Of a stretch of DNA of 64,000 nucleotides, positions 10,233-19,553 are shown piece by piece. The notes under the pieces were generated by a model. The model saw only the letters and a list, made by a program, of their open reading frames with translations, did not search any database and was not told where the DNA came from. The stretch lies in NCBI RefSeq assembly GCF_013409255.1, contig NZ_JACCAS010000001.1, positions 3,596,001-3,660,000 on the forward strand. Direction: 5' to 3'. Made by a program: the position numbers and the translations under genes. The DNA is from Paraburkholderia bryophila (lineage in GTDB: Bacteria; Pseudomonadota; Gammaproteobacteria; Burkholderiales; Burkholderiaceae). Numbering within the stretch: the stretch's first letter is position 1; each line of letters opens with the position of its first letter.

Positions 10233-11015
10233 TCAACGCCGCTTCAACAAACTCCCGCCGTACACCACTGCCGACAGCACGGTGATCCAGAAGCTCGTGG
10301 GCCAATCGGTATAGAACGCCAGCGTCAAGCCGAGCCACGCCTGCAGCAGCGCAAACACCGCGGCCAGCACGAGTCCGGTCGACAAACGCGTCGTCATGTT
10401 TTGCGCGGCGGCAGCCGGCCCGACCATCAACGTGAACACCAGCAGCACGCCGACGATCTGCGTACACGCGGCTACCGCCAATGCGGCAATCGCCAGAAAC
10501 AGCACTGACACGAGCCGCAGCGACACACCCTTTGCTTCGGCCAGTTCAGGCTGCAACGAAGCGAACAGCAACGGCCGCATGATCGCCGCCAGCGCCAGCA
10601 AACTGACTACGCCCAACGCCGCCAGCACGCCCAACGTCGACGTGTTCACGCCGAGCACATTGCCGAACAGCAGCGCGGTGACTTGCGTCGCGTACGCGGT
10701 GAAGAAGTGCAGGAACAGCAAACCGAAACCGAGCGACAGCGACAGGATCACGCCGATCGCCACGTCGCGTCCGGCAAGGCGTTCGCCGAGCGCGCCCATG
10801 CCGACGCCCGCCGCGAGCGTGAAGCCGATCATCCCCCAGATCGGCGAGATGCCGATCAGCACCGCGCCGGTCGCGCCGGTGAAGCCGACGTGCGACAACG
10901 CGTGGCCCGCGAAGGTCTGTCCGCGCATCACCAGAAAATAGCCCACGATACCCGCCAGCACCGCGACGATCCCCGACGCCGCGAACGCGTTGACCATGAA
11001 ATCGTATTCAAACAT
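10233..11015 (-). CDS. znuB: Zinc ABC transporter permease
   Basis: Inner-membrane permease of 260 residues of the ABC-3 (ZnuB/MntB) family with about seven or eight hydrophobic segments. Family features include GHALSHVGFTGA near residue 37 and the coupling region around LAEAKGVSLRL. Its ATG lies inside the end of znuC (8-nt overlap), so translation is coupled. With znuC and znuA it forms a high-affinity zinc importer. Manganese cannot be excluded from the permease alone, but the operon as a whole looks like a zinc system. Confidence 0.92.
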   Translation of the reverse strand: MFEYDFMVNAFAASGIVAVLAGIVGYFLVMRGQTFAGHALSHVGFTGATGAVLIGISPIWGMIGFTLAAGVGMGALGERLAGRDVAIGVILSLSLGFGLLFLHFFTAYATQVTALLFGNVLGVNTSTLGVLAALGVVSLLALAAIMRPLLFASLQPELAEAKGVSLRLVSVLFLAIAALAVAACTQIVGVLLVFTLMVGPAAAAQNMTTRLSTGLVLAAVFALLQAWLGLTLAFYTDWPTSFWITVLSAVVYGGSLLKRR

Positions 11016-11979
11016 CGTGCGTGTGTCCGTCGCGTGAGTCGTGCTGGTGTGAGTGGCCGTGGCCGTGCGAGTGGCCGTGCGCGCCGTGCGAATGGCCGTG
11101 GCTATGGCCGCCGTCTTCGTCGTGTTCGTGCTCGTGATCGTGTTTCTCGACCTCGACGTCGCCCGACATCACGAAGATGCGGCCGTTCACCCGCATCACG
11201 TCGATCGGCGAGCCGTACAGGCGCGACAGGACCGGGCGGGTGATCACTTCGTCGACGGTGCCGAGCGCGGCCACGCCGCTGCCGAGATACAGCACGCGAT
11301 CGATCGAGTTCAGCAGCGGATTCAATTCGTGCGCCGAAAACAGCACGGCAATGCCGAGTTCCTGCTGCACGCGCCGCACCAGTTCGACCACGCTCTTCTG
11401 ATGATGCGGGTCGAGACTGATCAGCGGTTCGTCGAGCAACAGCAGTTTCGGATTGCCGAGCAGGCATTGCGCGAGCAGCAGGCGCTGCCGCTCGCCACCC
11501 GATAGTTCCGACAACGGCCGCTCGGCCAGCTTGCGGCCGCCCACCAGATCCAGCACGCGCTCGACATCGGCGCGGGTGTGGGCGTCCGCATGCGGCAAGC
11601 CCCAACGATGACCGTCGGCGGCCATCGCGACGAAATCGCGGCCGCGCACGCGCCGCCCAGCGAGCGCGCTGCGCGTCTGCGGCATGTAGCCGATCGACGC
11701 ATTGCCGCGCTCGACCGGCTGCCCCAGCACGCGGATCGTGCCGCTCGCGGCCGGCACGAGGCCGAGCACCGCGCGCATCAAGGTGGTCTTGCCCGCGCCG
11801 TTCGGCCCGAGCACGCCGATGAATTCGCCCTGATTCACCACGAAGCCGGTGTCGCGCAGAATCGTGCGGTCGCCGAGTTCGAGCGTGACCTGCTCGAGTT
11901 CGAGCACGGGCGCGTTGGACGGCGCGCCCGAGGGCGCACTTGCTGCAAGGGCTGGCGCGTTGCGGCCAGTCAGAGTCAT
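11008..11979 (-). CDS. znuC: Zinc ABC transporter ATPase with histidine-rich C-terminal tail
   Basis: ATPase of 323 residues energising the ZnuB permease. Walker A is GPNGAGKTT, the signature LSGGERQR, and Walker B LLLLDEP. The ATG overlaps the znuA stop as ATGA, which decides the start. The last 45 residues carry 17 histidines in HSHGHSH-type runs, a cytoplasmic metal-binding tail absent from E. coli ZnuC. Such tails suggest zinc sensing or buffering at the transporter. The tail-coding DNA overlaps the start of znuB. Confidence 0.94.
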   Translation of the reverse strand: MTLTGRNAPALAASAPSGAPSNAPVLELEQVTLELGDRTILRDTGFVVNQGEFIGVLGPNGAGKTTLMRAVLGLVPAASGTIRVLGQPVERGNASIGYMPQTRSALAGRRVRGRDFVAMAADGHRWGLPHADAHTRADVERVLDLVGGRKLAERPLSELSGGERQRLLLAQCLLGNPKLLLLDEPLISLDPHHQKSVVELVRRVQQELGIAVLFSAHELNPLLNSIDRVLYLGSGVAALGTVDEVITRPVLSRLYGSPIDVMRVNGRIFVMSGDVEVEKHDHEHEHDEDGGHSHGHSHGAHGHSHGHGHSHQHDSRDGHTHDV

Positions 11980-12944
11980 GGTGTCTTTCCTTTGCTGCCG
12001 GAAGCTGCCACCTCGCCCGCGCCGTTCGCTTCGCCCGCGATCAGCGCGGCGTTCAGCGCGTCGAGCTGCGTCAGCATCCACGTCTGATAGGTCTTGCCGG
12101 CCGGTTCGGTCTCGGTGACGCTCATGGACGGCACCTTCGATTGCTGCGCGAGCTTCAACATGCGTTTGGTCAGGGCCTCGGTTGCCTGGCTGTTATAGAT
12201 CAGAACGCGCACGCGCTTTTCGCGCAGGTCGCGTTCGAACGCGGCGATATCGGCCGCGCTGGCTTCGGTGTCGTTCATCGTGGCGAGCTGGAAGCGCAGG
12301 TTGCGCATACTCAGCCCGATCGCGTCCGACATATAGCCGAACACCGGCTCGGTCGCCGTGACCGGCACGCCCGCGTAGCGGCCATGCAACTCGGCGACTT
12401 TGGCGTCGATCGGCTTCAGCGAATCGAGAAACTTCGCGAGGTTCGCATCGTACGCCGACTTGTGCGCCGGGTCAGCCGCGACGAGCGCTTCGCTCACCGC
12501 GCGCGCGACCTTCGGCATGGTGGCCGGGTCGTACCAGAGGTGCGGATTATCGCCGCCTTTCTTGCCGGTGAGGTCGGCGGCGACGATCGTCACGCGCTTC
12601 GTGCCCTTCGAGGCGGCCAGCAATTTTGCCATCCACGGATCGTAGTCGGCGCCGTTGTACACCACAAGGCTCGCATGCTGCAACGCGCGCGCCGTCTTCG
12701 GGCTGGCTTCGAACAGATGCGGATCCTGGTCCGGGTTGCTGAGAATGCTGGTCACGTCGACACGATCGCCGCCCAGTTGCTGCACCACGTCGCCGTAGAA
12801 ATTCTCCGCCGCGACCACCGGGATTTTCGCATCCGCGGCGAACGCGCTGTGACCGATCGCGAACGCGGCCGTGGCCGCCGCAACGTATTTCGACAGCTTC
12901 AGCGCGCGGTGCGCACCGTTGAACATCGAGCCGAGTTTCTTCAT
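11976..12944 (-). CDS. znuA: Periplasmic zinc-binding protein of the ABC importer
   Basis: Cluster A-I solute-binding protein, 322 residues, with a signal peptide ending about AIGHSAFA. Metal-ligand histidines appear in DPHLFEAS, NPHLWYDP and LHGRYAG. The usual histidine-rich flexible loop of ZnuA, expected before NPHLWYDP, is missing. The start at 12944 follows AGGAAACAACG; an upstream in-frame ATG at 12980 lacks a binding site. It is the first gene of znuACB. Zur repression is likely; a weak candidate site lies at 13045-13064. Confidence 0.93.
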   Translation of the reverse strand: MKKLGSMFNGAHRALKLSKYVAAATAAFAIGHSAFAADAKIPVVAAENFYGDVVQQLGGDRVDVTSILSNPDQDPHLFEASPKTARALQHASLVVYNGADYDPWMAKLLAASKGTKRVTIVAADLTGKKGGDNPHLWYDPATMPKVARAVSEALVAADPAHKSAYDANLAKFLDSLKPIDAKVAELHGRYAGVPVTATEPVFGYMSDAIGLSMRNLRFQLATMNDTEASAADIAAFERDLREKRVRVLIYNSQATEALTKRMLKLAQQSKVPSMSVTETEPAGKTYQTWMLTQLDALNAALIAGEANGAGEVAASGSKGKTP

Positions 12945-13044
12945 CGTTGTTTCCTGCTGCGTGAGAGTTGAGTGAATCACTAACGTTAGGAGAGGGCGTT
13001 GCGACCGGTCGCGCGAAGCCGCGCGCGGCCAATGAAGCGCGGTC

Positions 13045-13064
13045 GAAATGATATAACGTATCTC
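13045..13064 (-). promoter_or_regulatory. Candidate Zur-type operator upstream of znuA
   Basis: AT-rich imperfect dyad GAAATGATAT/AACGTATCTC about 100 nt upstream of the znuA start. On the znuA strand it reads GTTATATCATTTC, resembling half of the enterobacterial Zur box. Only about half of the positions are symmetric, so this is tentative. Confidence 0.3.
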
Positions 13065-13216
13065 AAATAAATGTCAGCGCCTTATGCAGAAAGCGACTTG
13101 GCCTTGCCTGATTTCTCGTATTAGTGTTGTTCAGAGCGGGGACGAGGGCGCGCGCGTCCTGCCGCGCTGCACCATCGAAATCTGCGCGGGTGCCTTGACA
13201 TGACCCTGTCCGTATC

Positions 13217-13248
13217 CGATCATTCGATCACTAACAGAGCAATTGTTC
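13217..13248 (+). promoter_or_regulatory. Shared polyol operator, smoS copy
   Basis: A 32-bp element starting CGATCATTCG and ending GAGCAATTGTTC. It matches 25 of 32 positions of the element at 24063-24094 upstream of dalD, read on the coding strand of each gene. It ends 55 nt before the smoS GTG start, almost exactly the dalD spacing. It contains a direct repeat (CGATCA-TT-CGATCA) and a nearly symmetric GAGCAATTGTTC. Confidence 0.65.
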
Positions 13249-13254
13249 GCGTAA

Positions 13255-13268
13255 TGAGCGTTCGCTCA
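13255..13268. promoter_or_regulatory. Inverted repeat TGAGCG-TT-CGCTCA
   Basis: Perfect 6-bp arms with a 2-nt spacer, 6 nt downstream of the shared polyol element. Its arms resemble the GAGC/GCTC arms of that element, so it may be an extra operator of the same regulator. Confidence 0.5.
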
Positions 13269-13303
13269 CTGCGAAACAAAACGCAATGAACCGGAGACAG
13301 GCA

Positions 13304-14086
13304 GTGGCGGCACGATTGCAAGACAAGGTGGCCATTCTGACGGGCGCGGCAAGCGGAATCGGCGAGGCCGTGGCGCGCCGCTATCTGGACGAAGGCGCGC
13401 GCTGCGTGCTGGTGGACATGAAGCCGGCCGACAGTTTCGGCGACACGCTGCGCGCCGACTATGGCGACCGTGTGCTGAGCGTCAGCGCCGACGTCACGCG
13501 CCGTGAAGATATCGACCGTATCGTCGCGAGCACGCTCGAGCGTTTCGGCCAGGTCGACATTCTGTTCAACAATGCGGCGCTGTTCGATATGCGCCCGCTC
13601 CTCGACGAGTCCTGGGACGTGTTCGACCGCCTCTTCGCGGTCAACGTGAAGGGCCTGTTCTTCCTGATGCAAGCCGTCGCGCAAAAAATGGTCGAGCAGG
13701 GTCACGGCGGCAAGATCATCAATATGTCGTCGCAAGCGGGGCGGCGTGGCGAGGCGCTCGTGTCGCATTACTGCGCGACCAAGGCGGCCGTGCTCAGCTA
13801 CACGCAATCTGCGGCTCTGGCGCTCGCGCCGCACAAGATCAATGTGAACGGCATCGCGCCGGGCGTCGTCGATACGCCGATGTGGAAGGAAGTCGACGCG
13901 CTCTTCGCCCGTTATGAAAACCGTCCGCTCGGCGAGAAGAAGCGCCTGGTCGGCGAAGCGGTGCCGCTCGGCCGCATGGGTGTGCCGGACGACCTGACCG
14001 GCGCCGCCCTGTTTCTCGCGTCGGCGGATGCCGACTACATTACCGCGCAAACGCTGAACGTCGACGGCGGCAACTGGATGAGTTGA
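13304..14086 (+). CDS. smoS: Sorbitol (polyol) dehydrogenase, SDR family
   Basis: NAD-dependent short-chain dehydrogenase of 260 residues, very similar over its length to Rhodobacter SmoS (sorbitol to fructose, also galactitol), including the conserved stretches SQAGRRGEALV and NVDGGNWMS at the C-terminus. The cofactor motif TGAASGIG is at residues 13-20 and the catalytic YxxxK lies in YCATK. The GTG at 13304 is preferred because GGAGA at 13293-13297 is correctly spaced; the ATG at 13286 lacks a binding site. It is the first gene of the polyol operon. Confidence 0.88.
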   Translation: MAARLQDKVAILTGAASGIGEAVARRYLDEGARCVLVDMKPADSFGDTLRADYGDRVLSVSADVTRREDIDRIVASTLERFGQVDILFNNAALFDMRPLLDESWDVFDRLFAVNVKGLFFLMQAVAQKMVEQGHGGKIINMSSQAGRRGEALVSHYCATKAAVLSYTQSAALALAPHKINVNGIAPGVVDTPMWKEVDALFARYENRPLGEKKRLVGEAVPLGRMGVPDDLTGAALFLASADADYITAQTLNVDGGNWMS

Positions 14087-14186
14087 CGCAGCAGGCACGT
14101 CACGGCGGTCGCGACGTGCGCATCATCCTCGTCATTTTCGTAGAACAAACGCAGCATCACATAACGTACGAGAAAGGAGACAACAC

Positions 14187-15509
14187 ATGAAGCCAATCCT
14201 CAAATCCGCGCTGAAAGCGGCTAGCGTCGGCGCCATGGCGTGCTTCGCGCTGAGCGCGTCGGCGGCGACGGTGACGATCGCCACGTTGAACAACCCGGAC
14301 ATGATCGAGCTGAAGAAGCTCTCGCCCGCTTTCGAGCAGGCGAATCCGGACATCAAGCTGAACTGGGTGATTCTCGAAGAAAACGTGCTGCGTCAGCGCG
14401 CCACCACCGACATCACGACCGGCAGCGGCCAGTTCGACGTGATGACGATCGGCGCCTATGAAACGCCGCAATGGGGCAAGCGCGGCTGGCTCACGCCGCT
14501 CACCAACCTGCCCGCCGATTACGATCTGAACGACGTCGTGAAGACGGCCCGCGACGGCCTCTCGAGCGGCGGCCAGTTGTACGCGCTGCCGTTCTACGTC
14601 GAAAGCTCCATGACGTATTACCGCAAAGACCTGTTCGCGGCCAAGGGTCTGAAAATGCCCGACCAGCCGACCTACGACCAGATCGCGCAATTCGCGGACA
14701 AGCTCACCGACAAGGCCAACGGCATGTACGGCATCTGTCTGCGCGGCAAGGCGGGCTGGGGCGAGAACATGGCGTTCGCGACGACGGTGGTGAACACCTT
14801 CGGCGGCCGCTGGTTCGACGAGAAGTGGAACGCGCAACTCACCACGCCGGAATGGAAGAAGGCGATCAGCTTCTACGTCGACCTGCTGAAGAAAGACGGC
14901 CCTCCGGGAGCGAGCTCGAACGGCTTCAACGAAAACCTGACGCTGATGTCGTCGGGCAAGTGCGCGATGTGGATCGATGCGACGGTCGCGGCCGGCATGC
15001 TGTACAACAAGCAGCAATCGCAGATCGCCGACAAGGTTGGTTTCGCTGCCGCACCGATTGCTGTCACGCCGAAGGGTTCGCACTGGTTGTGGGCGTGGGC
15101 GCTGGCGATTCCGAAGTCGTCGAAGCAGACGGACGCGGCGAAGAAGTTCATCGCATGGGCGACGTCGAAGCAATACATCGAGCTGGTCGCGAAAGACGAA
15201 GGCTGGGCCTCGGTGCCGCCGGGAACGCGTCATTCAACGTACGCGCGTCCTGAGTACAAACAGGCCGCACCGTTCGGCGACTTCGTGCTGAAGGCGATCG
15301 AAACGGCGGACCCGGATCACCCGACGCTGAAGCCGGTGCCGTACACCGGTGTGCAATTCGTGGGTATTCCTGAGTTCCAGTCGTTCGGTACCGTGGTCGG
15401 TCAGAGCATTTCCGGCGCAGTGGCCGGTCAGATGACGGTCGATCAGGCGCTGGCCGCCGGCAATGCGACCGCGAATCGCGCGGTGCAACAGGCCGGCTAC
15501 CAGAAGTAA
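14187..15509 (+). CDS. smoE: Polyol ABC transporter periplasmic binding protein
   Basis: Family-1 extracellular solute-binding protein of 440 residues with a signal peptide ending near ALSASA (residue 26). It resembles SmoE/MtlE, which bind sorbitol and mannitol; the aromatic-rich TYYRKDLF and the WAWALAIPK hinge region are typical. GAAAGGAGACAACAC precedes the ATG. It sits between smoS and the two permease genes. The exact polyol bound cannot be told from sequence. Confidence 0.92.
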   Translation: MKPILKSALKAASVGAMACFALSASAATVTIATLNNPDMIELKKLSPAFEQANPDIKLNWVILEENVLRQRATTDITTGSGQFDVMTIGAYETPQWGKRGWLTPLTNLPADYDLNDVVKTARDGLSSGGQLYALPFYVESSMTYYRKDLFAAKGLKMPDQPTYDQIAQFADKLTDKANGMYGICLRGKAGWGENMAFATTVVNTFGGRWFDEKWNAQLTTPEWKKAISFYVDLLKKDGPPGASSNGFNENLTLMSSGKCAMWIDATVAAGMLYNKQQSQIADKVGFAAAPIAVTPKGSHWLWAWALAIPKSSKQTDAAKKFIAWATSKQYIELVAKDEGWASVPPGTRHSTYARPEYKQAAPFGDFVLKAIETADPDHPTLKPVPYTGVQFVGIPEFQSFGTVVGQSISGAVAGQMTVDQALAAGNATANRAVQQAGYQK

Positions 15510-15712
15510 TCGAAGTGATTGCGGTAACCCGCCACCTGAAGCACGTGGCACGCGCCGGCTGACGCCCGTCAGCCGGCCCACGCAGCACAGCGGGCTGTCC
15601 TGGATCGCGCGGCGCGCCGCGATGCCTGCGAGGTGTCGCGCCGGCCGGCGCGCTTCACGCTGCGAGCAGTTTGCAGCGGACAGTCCGCGCATTACCGAAC
15701 AGGTGGTCCACC

Positions 15713-16648
15713 ATGCGTCCTCTGCGCCTACCTCTCATGCAAGCACATCCCCAGACAGAAAAAGAACGCGAAATCCGCAAAGCTAATTCCGCCCGCTGGC
15801 TAGTCACGCCCTCGGTGGCCGTGCTGGTGTTGTGGATGGCGATCCCGCTCGCGATGACCATCTGGTTTTCGTTCCGGCGCTACAACCTATTGAACCCGGA
15901 CCTCAAAGGTTTCGCCGGCTTCGACAATTACAAATACCTCGCGACCGATCCGTCGTTCGGCCCCTCGATCGGCCACACACTCGAGCTGATTATCTCGGTG
16001 CTGGTGATCACCGTGGTCGGCGGCGTGCTGATGGCGATTCTGTTCGACCGCAAGTTCTACGGTCAGGGTATCGCGCGGCTGCTCGCCATCGGCCCGTTCT
16101 TCGTGATGCCGACGGTCAGTGCGCTGATCTGGAAGAACATGATCCTGCACCCGGTGTACGGCCTGATCGCGCAGGGCATGCGCGCGATGGGCATGCAGCC
16201 GATCGACTGGTTCGCCGACTATCCGCTCACTGCCGTGATCATGATCGTCGCGTGGCAGTGGTTGCCGTTCGCGTTCCTGATTCTGTTCACCGCGATCCAG
16301 TCGCTCGATCAGGAGCAGAAGGAAGCGGCAAAGATCGACGGTGCGGGTCCGTTCTCGATGTTCTTCTACATCACGCTGCCTCACCTGAAACGGGCGATCG
16401 CGGTGGTGGTCATGATGGAGACGATTTTCCTGCTGTCGATCTTCGCCGAAATCTACACGACCACGGGCGGCGGTCCGGGCACCGCGACGACCAATCTGTC
16501 GTACCTGATCTATTCGCTCGGCCTGCAACAGTTCGACGTCGGCCTTGCTTCTGCCGGCGGCATTCTCGCGGTCGTGCTGGCTAATGTCGTGTCGTTCTTC
16601 CTCGTGCGCATGCTCGCGAAGAACCTGAAAGGGGAGTACGAAAAATGA
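15713..16648 (+). CDS. smoF: Polyol ABC transporter permease 1
   Basis: MalF-type inner-membrane permease of 311 residues with six hydrophobic segments and the EAA loop EAAKIDGAGPFSMFF near residue 215. The start at 15713 is chosen because AGGTGG lies 6 nt upstream; 15737 is an alternative ATG. It overlaps smoG by 4 nt. A 200-nt gap separates it from smoE with no gene in it. Confidence 0.92.
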   Translation: MRPLRLPLMQAHPQTEKEREIRKANSARWLVTPSVAVLVLWMAIPLAMTIWFSFRRYNLLNPDLKGFAGFDNYKYLATDPSFGPSIGHTLELIISVLVITVVGGVLMAILFDRKFYGQGIARLLAIGPFFVMPTVSALIWKNMILHPVYGLIAQGMRAMGMQPIDWFADYPLTAVIMIVAWQWLPFAFLILFTAIQSLDQEQKEAAKIDGAGPFSMFFYITLPHLKRAIAVVVMMETIFLLSIFAEIYTTTGGGPGTATTNLSYLIYSLGLQQFDVGLASAGGILAVVLANVVSFFLVRMLAKNLKGEYEK

Positions 16649-17520
16649 GCCAGGTTGCCTCTACACCGGTGTCGAGCTCGACACCGATGACCGTGCCGGC
16701 GAAGTCGCCGTTCGCCGCAATTCGCCGCGGCATTCCCGGCGTGATCGCCTGGCTGGTCGCGTTGCTGCTGTTCTTTCCGATCTTCTGGATGACGATCACC
16801 GCGTTCAAGACGGAACAGCAGGCTTATTCGTCGTCGCTGTTTTTTATTCCGACGCTCGATAGCTTCCGCGAGGTGTTCGCGCGCAGCAATTACTTTTCGT
16901 TCGCGTGGAATTCGGTGCTGATCTCGGCCGGCGTCACGGTGCTGTGTCTGCTGCTCGCCGTGCCGGCCGCGTATGCGATGGCGTTCTTCCCGACCCGCCG
17001 CACGCAGAAGGTGCTGCTGTGGATGCTGTCCACCAAGATGATGCCGTCGGTCGGCGTGCTGGTGCCGATCTATCTGCTGTGGAAGAACACCGGCCTGCTC
17101 GATTCGGTGTCGGGTCTGGTGATCGTCTACACGCTGATCAATCTGCCGATTGCGGTGTGGATGTCGTTCACGTACTTCGCCGAAATTCCGCGCGACATTC
17201 TCGAAGCCGGGCGGATCGACGGCGCGAGGACGTGGCAGGAAATCGTCTATCTGCTGATGCCCATGTCGCTGCCGGGGCTCGCTTCGACCGCGCTGCTGCT
17301 CGTGATCCTGTCGTGGAACGAGGCGTTCTGGAGCATCAACCTGTCGAGCTCGAACGCGGCGCCGCTGACGGTGTTCATCGCGTCGTATTCGAGCCCTGAA
17401 GGCTTGTTCTGGGCCAAGCTGTCGGCCGCTTCGCTGCTGGCGGTCGCGCCGATCCTGATCGTCGGCTGGCTGTCGCAGAAGCAACTGGTGCGCGGCCTCA
17501 CGTTCGGGGCGGTCAAATGA
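16645..17520 (+). CDS. smoG: Polyol ABC transporter permease 2
   Basis: MalG-type permease of 291 residues, partner of smoF, with the EAA loop EAGRIDGARTWQEIVYLL. The start overlaps the smoF stop as ATGA behind GGGGAG. Its own stop overlaps the start of the following HAD gene, so smoF-smoG-HAD are translationally coupled. Confidence 0.93.
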   Translation: MSQVASTPVSSSTPMTVPAKSPFAAIRRGIPGVIAWLVALLLFFPIFWMTITAFKTEQQAYSSSLFFIPTLDSFREVFARSNYFSFAWNSVLISAGVTVLCLLLAVPAAYAMAFFPTRRTQKVLLWMLSTKMMPSVGVLVPIYLLWKNTGLLDSVSGLVIVYTLINLPIAVWMSFTYFAEIPRDILEAGRIDGARTWQEIVYLLMPMSLPGLASTALLLVILSWNEAFWSINLSSSNAAPLTVFIASYSSPEGLFWAKLSAASLLAVAPILIVGWLSQKQLVRGLTFGAVK

Positions 17521-18245
17521 CAGCGGGGTCGAATGGGGGTTCCGGTGTGGCTTCCGGTGTCGGTCAATTTGCGCTGATCTGCGATTGCGACGGCGTGCTG
17601 ATCGACAGCGAAGCCGTGGCGGCGCGCATGCTGGTGCACGAACTCGAAGCGCGCTGGCCCGACACCGACGTCGAGCCGGTGGTGTTGCCGCTACTCGGCT
17701 TGCGCATCGAAACGGTGTTGCAAGGCACGGCGACGCAGCTCGGCAAGCGTCTGTCCGTCGCCGATATCGACGCGATCCGTCGCGCGGTGGAAGCGGCGGC
17801 GATGCAGGCGCCAACGGTGGAAGGCATCGAGGCGGCCCTCGCCCAGGTGCCACTCGCCAAAGGGTGCGCGAGCAACAGTTTCCGGCCGTACGTGGAAGCG
17901 GTGCTGGCCCGCACGGGGCTGGTGAAGTTCTTCGGCGACCGGTTGTTTTGCGCCGACGCGGTGCCGAATCCGAAGCCCGCGCCCGACGTCTATCTGGCGG
18001 CGGCGAAAGGGCTCGGACTCGCGCCGTCGGCGTGCCTCGTGGTGGAGGACAGCGTGACCGGCGTGACGGCGGCGACCGCGGCGGGCATGACGGTGCTGGG
18101 CTTTATCGGCGGCGGTCACGCGAGTGATGCGCAGATCGACAAGCTGCATGCGGCCGGCGCGCAGCACGTGTTCGACGACATGCAGCAACTGCCGGAACTG
18201 GTCGCGCAATGGACGCTGAGCGCGACGGCGGCCACGCCGCCGTGA
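17517..18245 (+). CDS. HAD-family hydrolase, sugar-phosphatase-like
   Basis: Haloacid dehalogenase superfamily protein of 242 residues. Motif I is CDCDGVLIDSE (nucleophile and acid Asp), motif III lysine is in NPKPAPDVY, and motif IV is VVEDSVTG. This is the beta-phosphoglucomutase/sugar-phosphatase subgroup with a helical cap. Coupling to smoG by a 4-nt overlap suggests a role in polyol or fructose use, for example removing a toxic sugar phosphate, but the substrate is unknown. Confidence 0.85.
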   Translation: MTAGSNGGSGVASGVGQFALICDCDGVLIDSEAVAARMLVHELEARWPDTDVEPVVLPLLGLRIETVLQGTATQLGKRLSVADIDAIRRAVEAAAMQAPTVEGIEAALAQVPLAKGCASNSFRPYVEAVLARTGLVKFFGDRLFCADAVPNPKPAPDVYLAAAKGLGLAPSACLVVEDSVTGVTAATAAGMTVLGFIGGGHASDAQIDKLHAAGAQHVFDDMQQLPELVAQWTLSATAATPP

Positions 18246-18379
18246 ATCGGCTGCGTGAGCGCGGCTGCACGAGCATGAGCGGCGTAGCGGCCGTCAATTA
18301 GAGAAGCGGAGCTGCTGAAACTCATCCAGGCAGCGCAAGCAACGGACAAGCAACACATAGCATTACACGGAGACACATC

Positions 18380-19489
18380 ATGGCAAGCGTAACTCTGCGC
18401 AACATCAGAAAGGCCTACGACGAAAGTGAGGTGATGCGCGACATCAACCTCGATATCGCGGACGGCGAGTTCGTCGTGTTCGTGGGCCCGAGCGGATGCG
18501 GTAAATCGACGCTGATGCGAATGATCGCCGGCCTCGAAGACATCACCGGCGGCGACCTTACCATCGACGGCATGCGCGTGAACGACGTGGCGCCCGCCAA
18601 ACGCGGCATCGCGATGGTGTTCCAGTCGTACGCGCTGTATCCGCACATGACGCTGTACGACAACATGGCGTTCGGCCTGAAACTCGCCGGCACCAAGAAG
18701 CCGGAAATCGACGCGGCCGTGCGTAACGCAGCGAAGATCCTGCACATCGATCATCTGCTGGATCGCAAGCCGAAGCAGTTGTCCGGCGGTCAGCGTCAGC
18801 GTGTGGCGATCGGCCGCGCGATCACGCGCAAGCCGAAGGTGTTCCTGTTCGACGAACCGCTGTCGAATCTCGACGCCGCGCTGCGCGTGAAAATGCGCCT
18901 CGAATTCGCGCGTCTGCACGACGAGCTGAAGACCACGATGATCTACGTGACGCACGATCAGGTCGAAGCCATGACGCTGGCCGACAAGATCGTCGTGCTG
19001 TCGGCGGGCAATCTGGAGCAGGTCGGCAGTCCGACCATGCTGTATCACGCGCCCGCCAACCGTTTCGTCGCCGGCTTTATCGGCTCGCCGAAAATGAACT
19101 TCATGGAAGGCGTGGTGCAGTCGGTCACGCACGACGGCGTCACGGTGCGCTACGAAACCGGCGAGACGCAGCGCGTCGCGGTGGAGCCGGGCGCGGTCAA
19201 GCAGGGCGACAAGGTGACGGTCGGCATTCGCCCCGAGCATCTGCACGTGGGCAATAGCGACGACGGCATCTCGGCTCGTACGATGGCACTCGAATCGCTC
19301 GGTGACGCGGCTTATTTGTACGCTGAATCCAGCGTCTCACCGGACGGCCTGATCGCGCGGATTCCGCCGCTCGAACGGCATACGAAAGGCGAGATGCAGA
19401 AGCTGGGCGCGACGCCGGAGCACTGCCATCTGTTCGACAGCGCGGGGAAAGCATTCCAGCGTAAGATCGTCGAGGTGCTGGCCGCCTGA
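18380..19489 (+). CDS. smoK: Polyol ABC transporter ATPase
   Basis: MalK/UgpC-type ATPase of 369 residues. Walker [11 protein letters not shown]-loop [10 protein letters not shown], signature LSGGQRQR, Walker B FLFDEP and the H-loop are all present, followed by a C-terminal TOBE regulatory domain (about residues 245-369). CACGGAGACACATC precedes the ATG. It completes the SmoEFGK importer. Confidence 0.94.
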   Translation: MASVTLRNIRKAYDESEVMRDINLDIADGEFVVFVGPSGCGKSTLMRMIAGLEDITGGDLTIDGMRVNDVAPAKRGIAMVFQSYALYPHMTLYDNMAFGLKLAGTKKPEIDAAVRNAAKILHIDHLLDRKPKQLSGGQRQRVAIGRAITRKPKVFLFDEPLSNLDAALRVKMRLEFARLHDELKTTMIYVTHDQVEAMTLADKIVVLSAGNLEQVGSPTMLYHAPANRFVAGFIGSPKMNFMEGVVQSVTHDGVTVRYETGETQRVAVEPGAVKQGDKVTVGIRPEHLHVGNSDDGISARTMALESLGDAAYLYAESSVSPDGLIARIPPLERHTKGEMQKLGATPEHCHLFDSAGKAFQRKIVEVLAA

Positions 19490-19504
19490 CCGCGTGATGT
19501 TGGC

Positions 19505-19528
19505 GAAAGCGGCGGGCGCGCCGCTTTC
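19505..19528 (+). terminator. Hairpin after smoK
   Basis: GAAAGCGGCG / CGCCGCTTTC, a perfect 10-bp stem with a 4-nt loop, followed by CTTTC. It may attenuate the operon before the DUF1330 gene. Confidence 0.5.
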
Positions 19529-19553
19529 CTTTCAACCACGCCGGGAAACGCTC

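Noticed and set aside
11041..11105. Tandem repeat array near the znuC/znuB junction
   Set aside because: It is the coding DNA of the His/Gly/Ser tail of ZnuC in an open frame, not an independent repeat.
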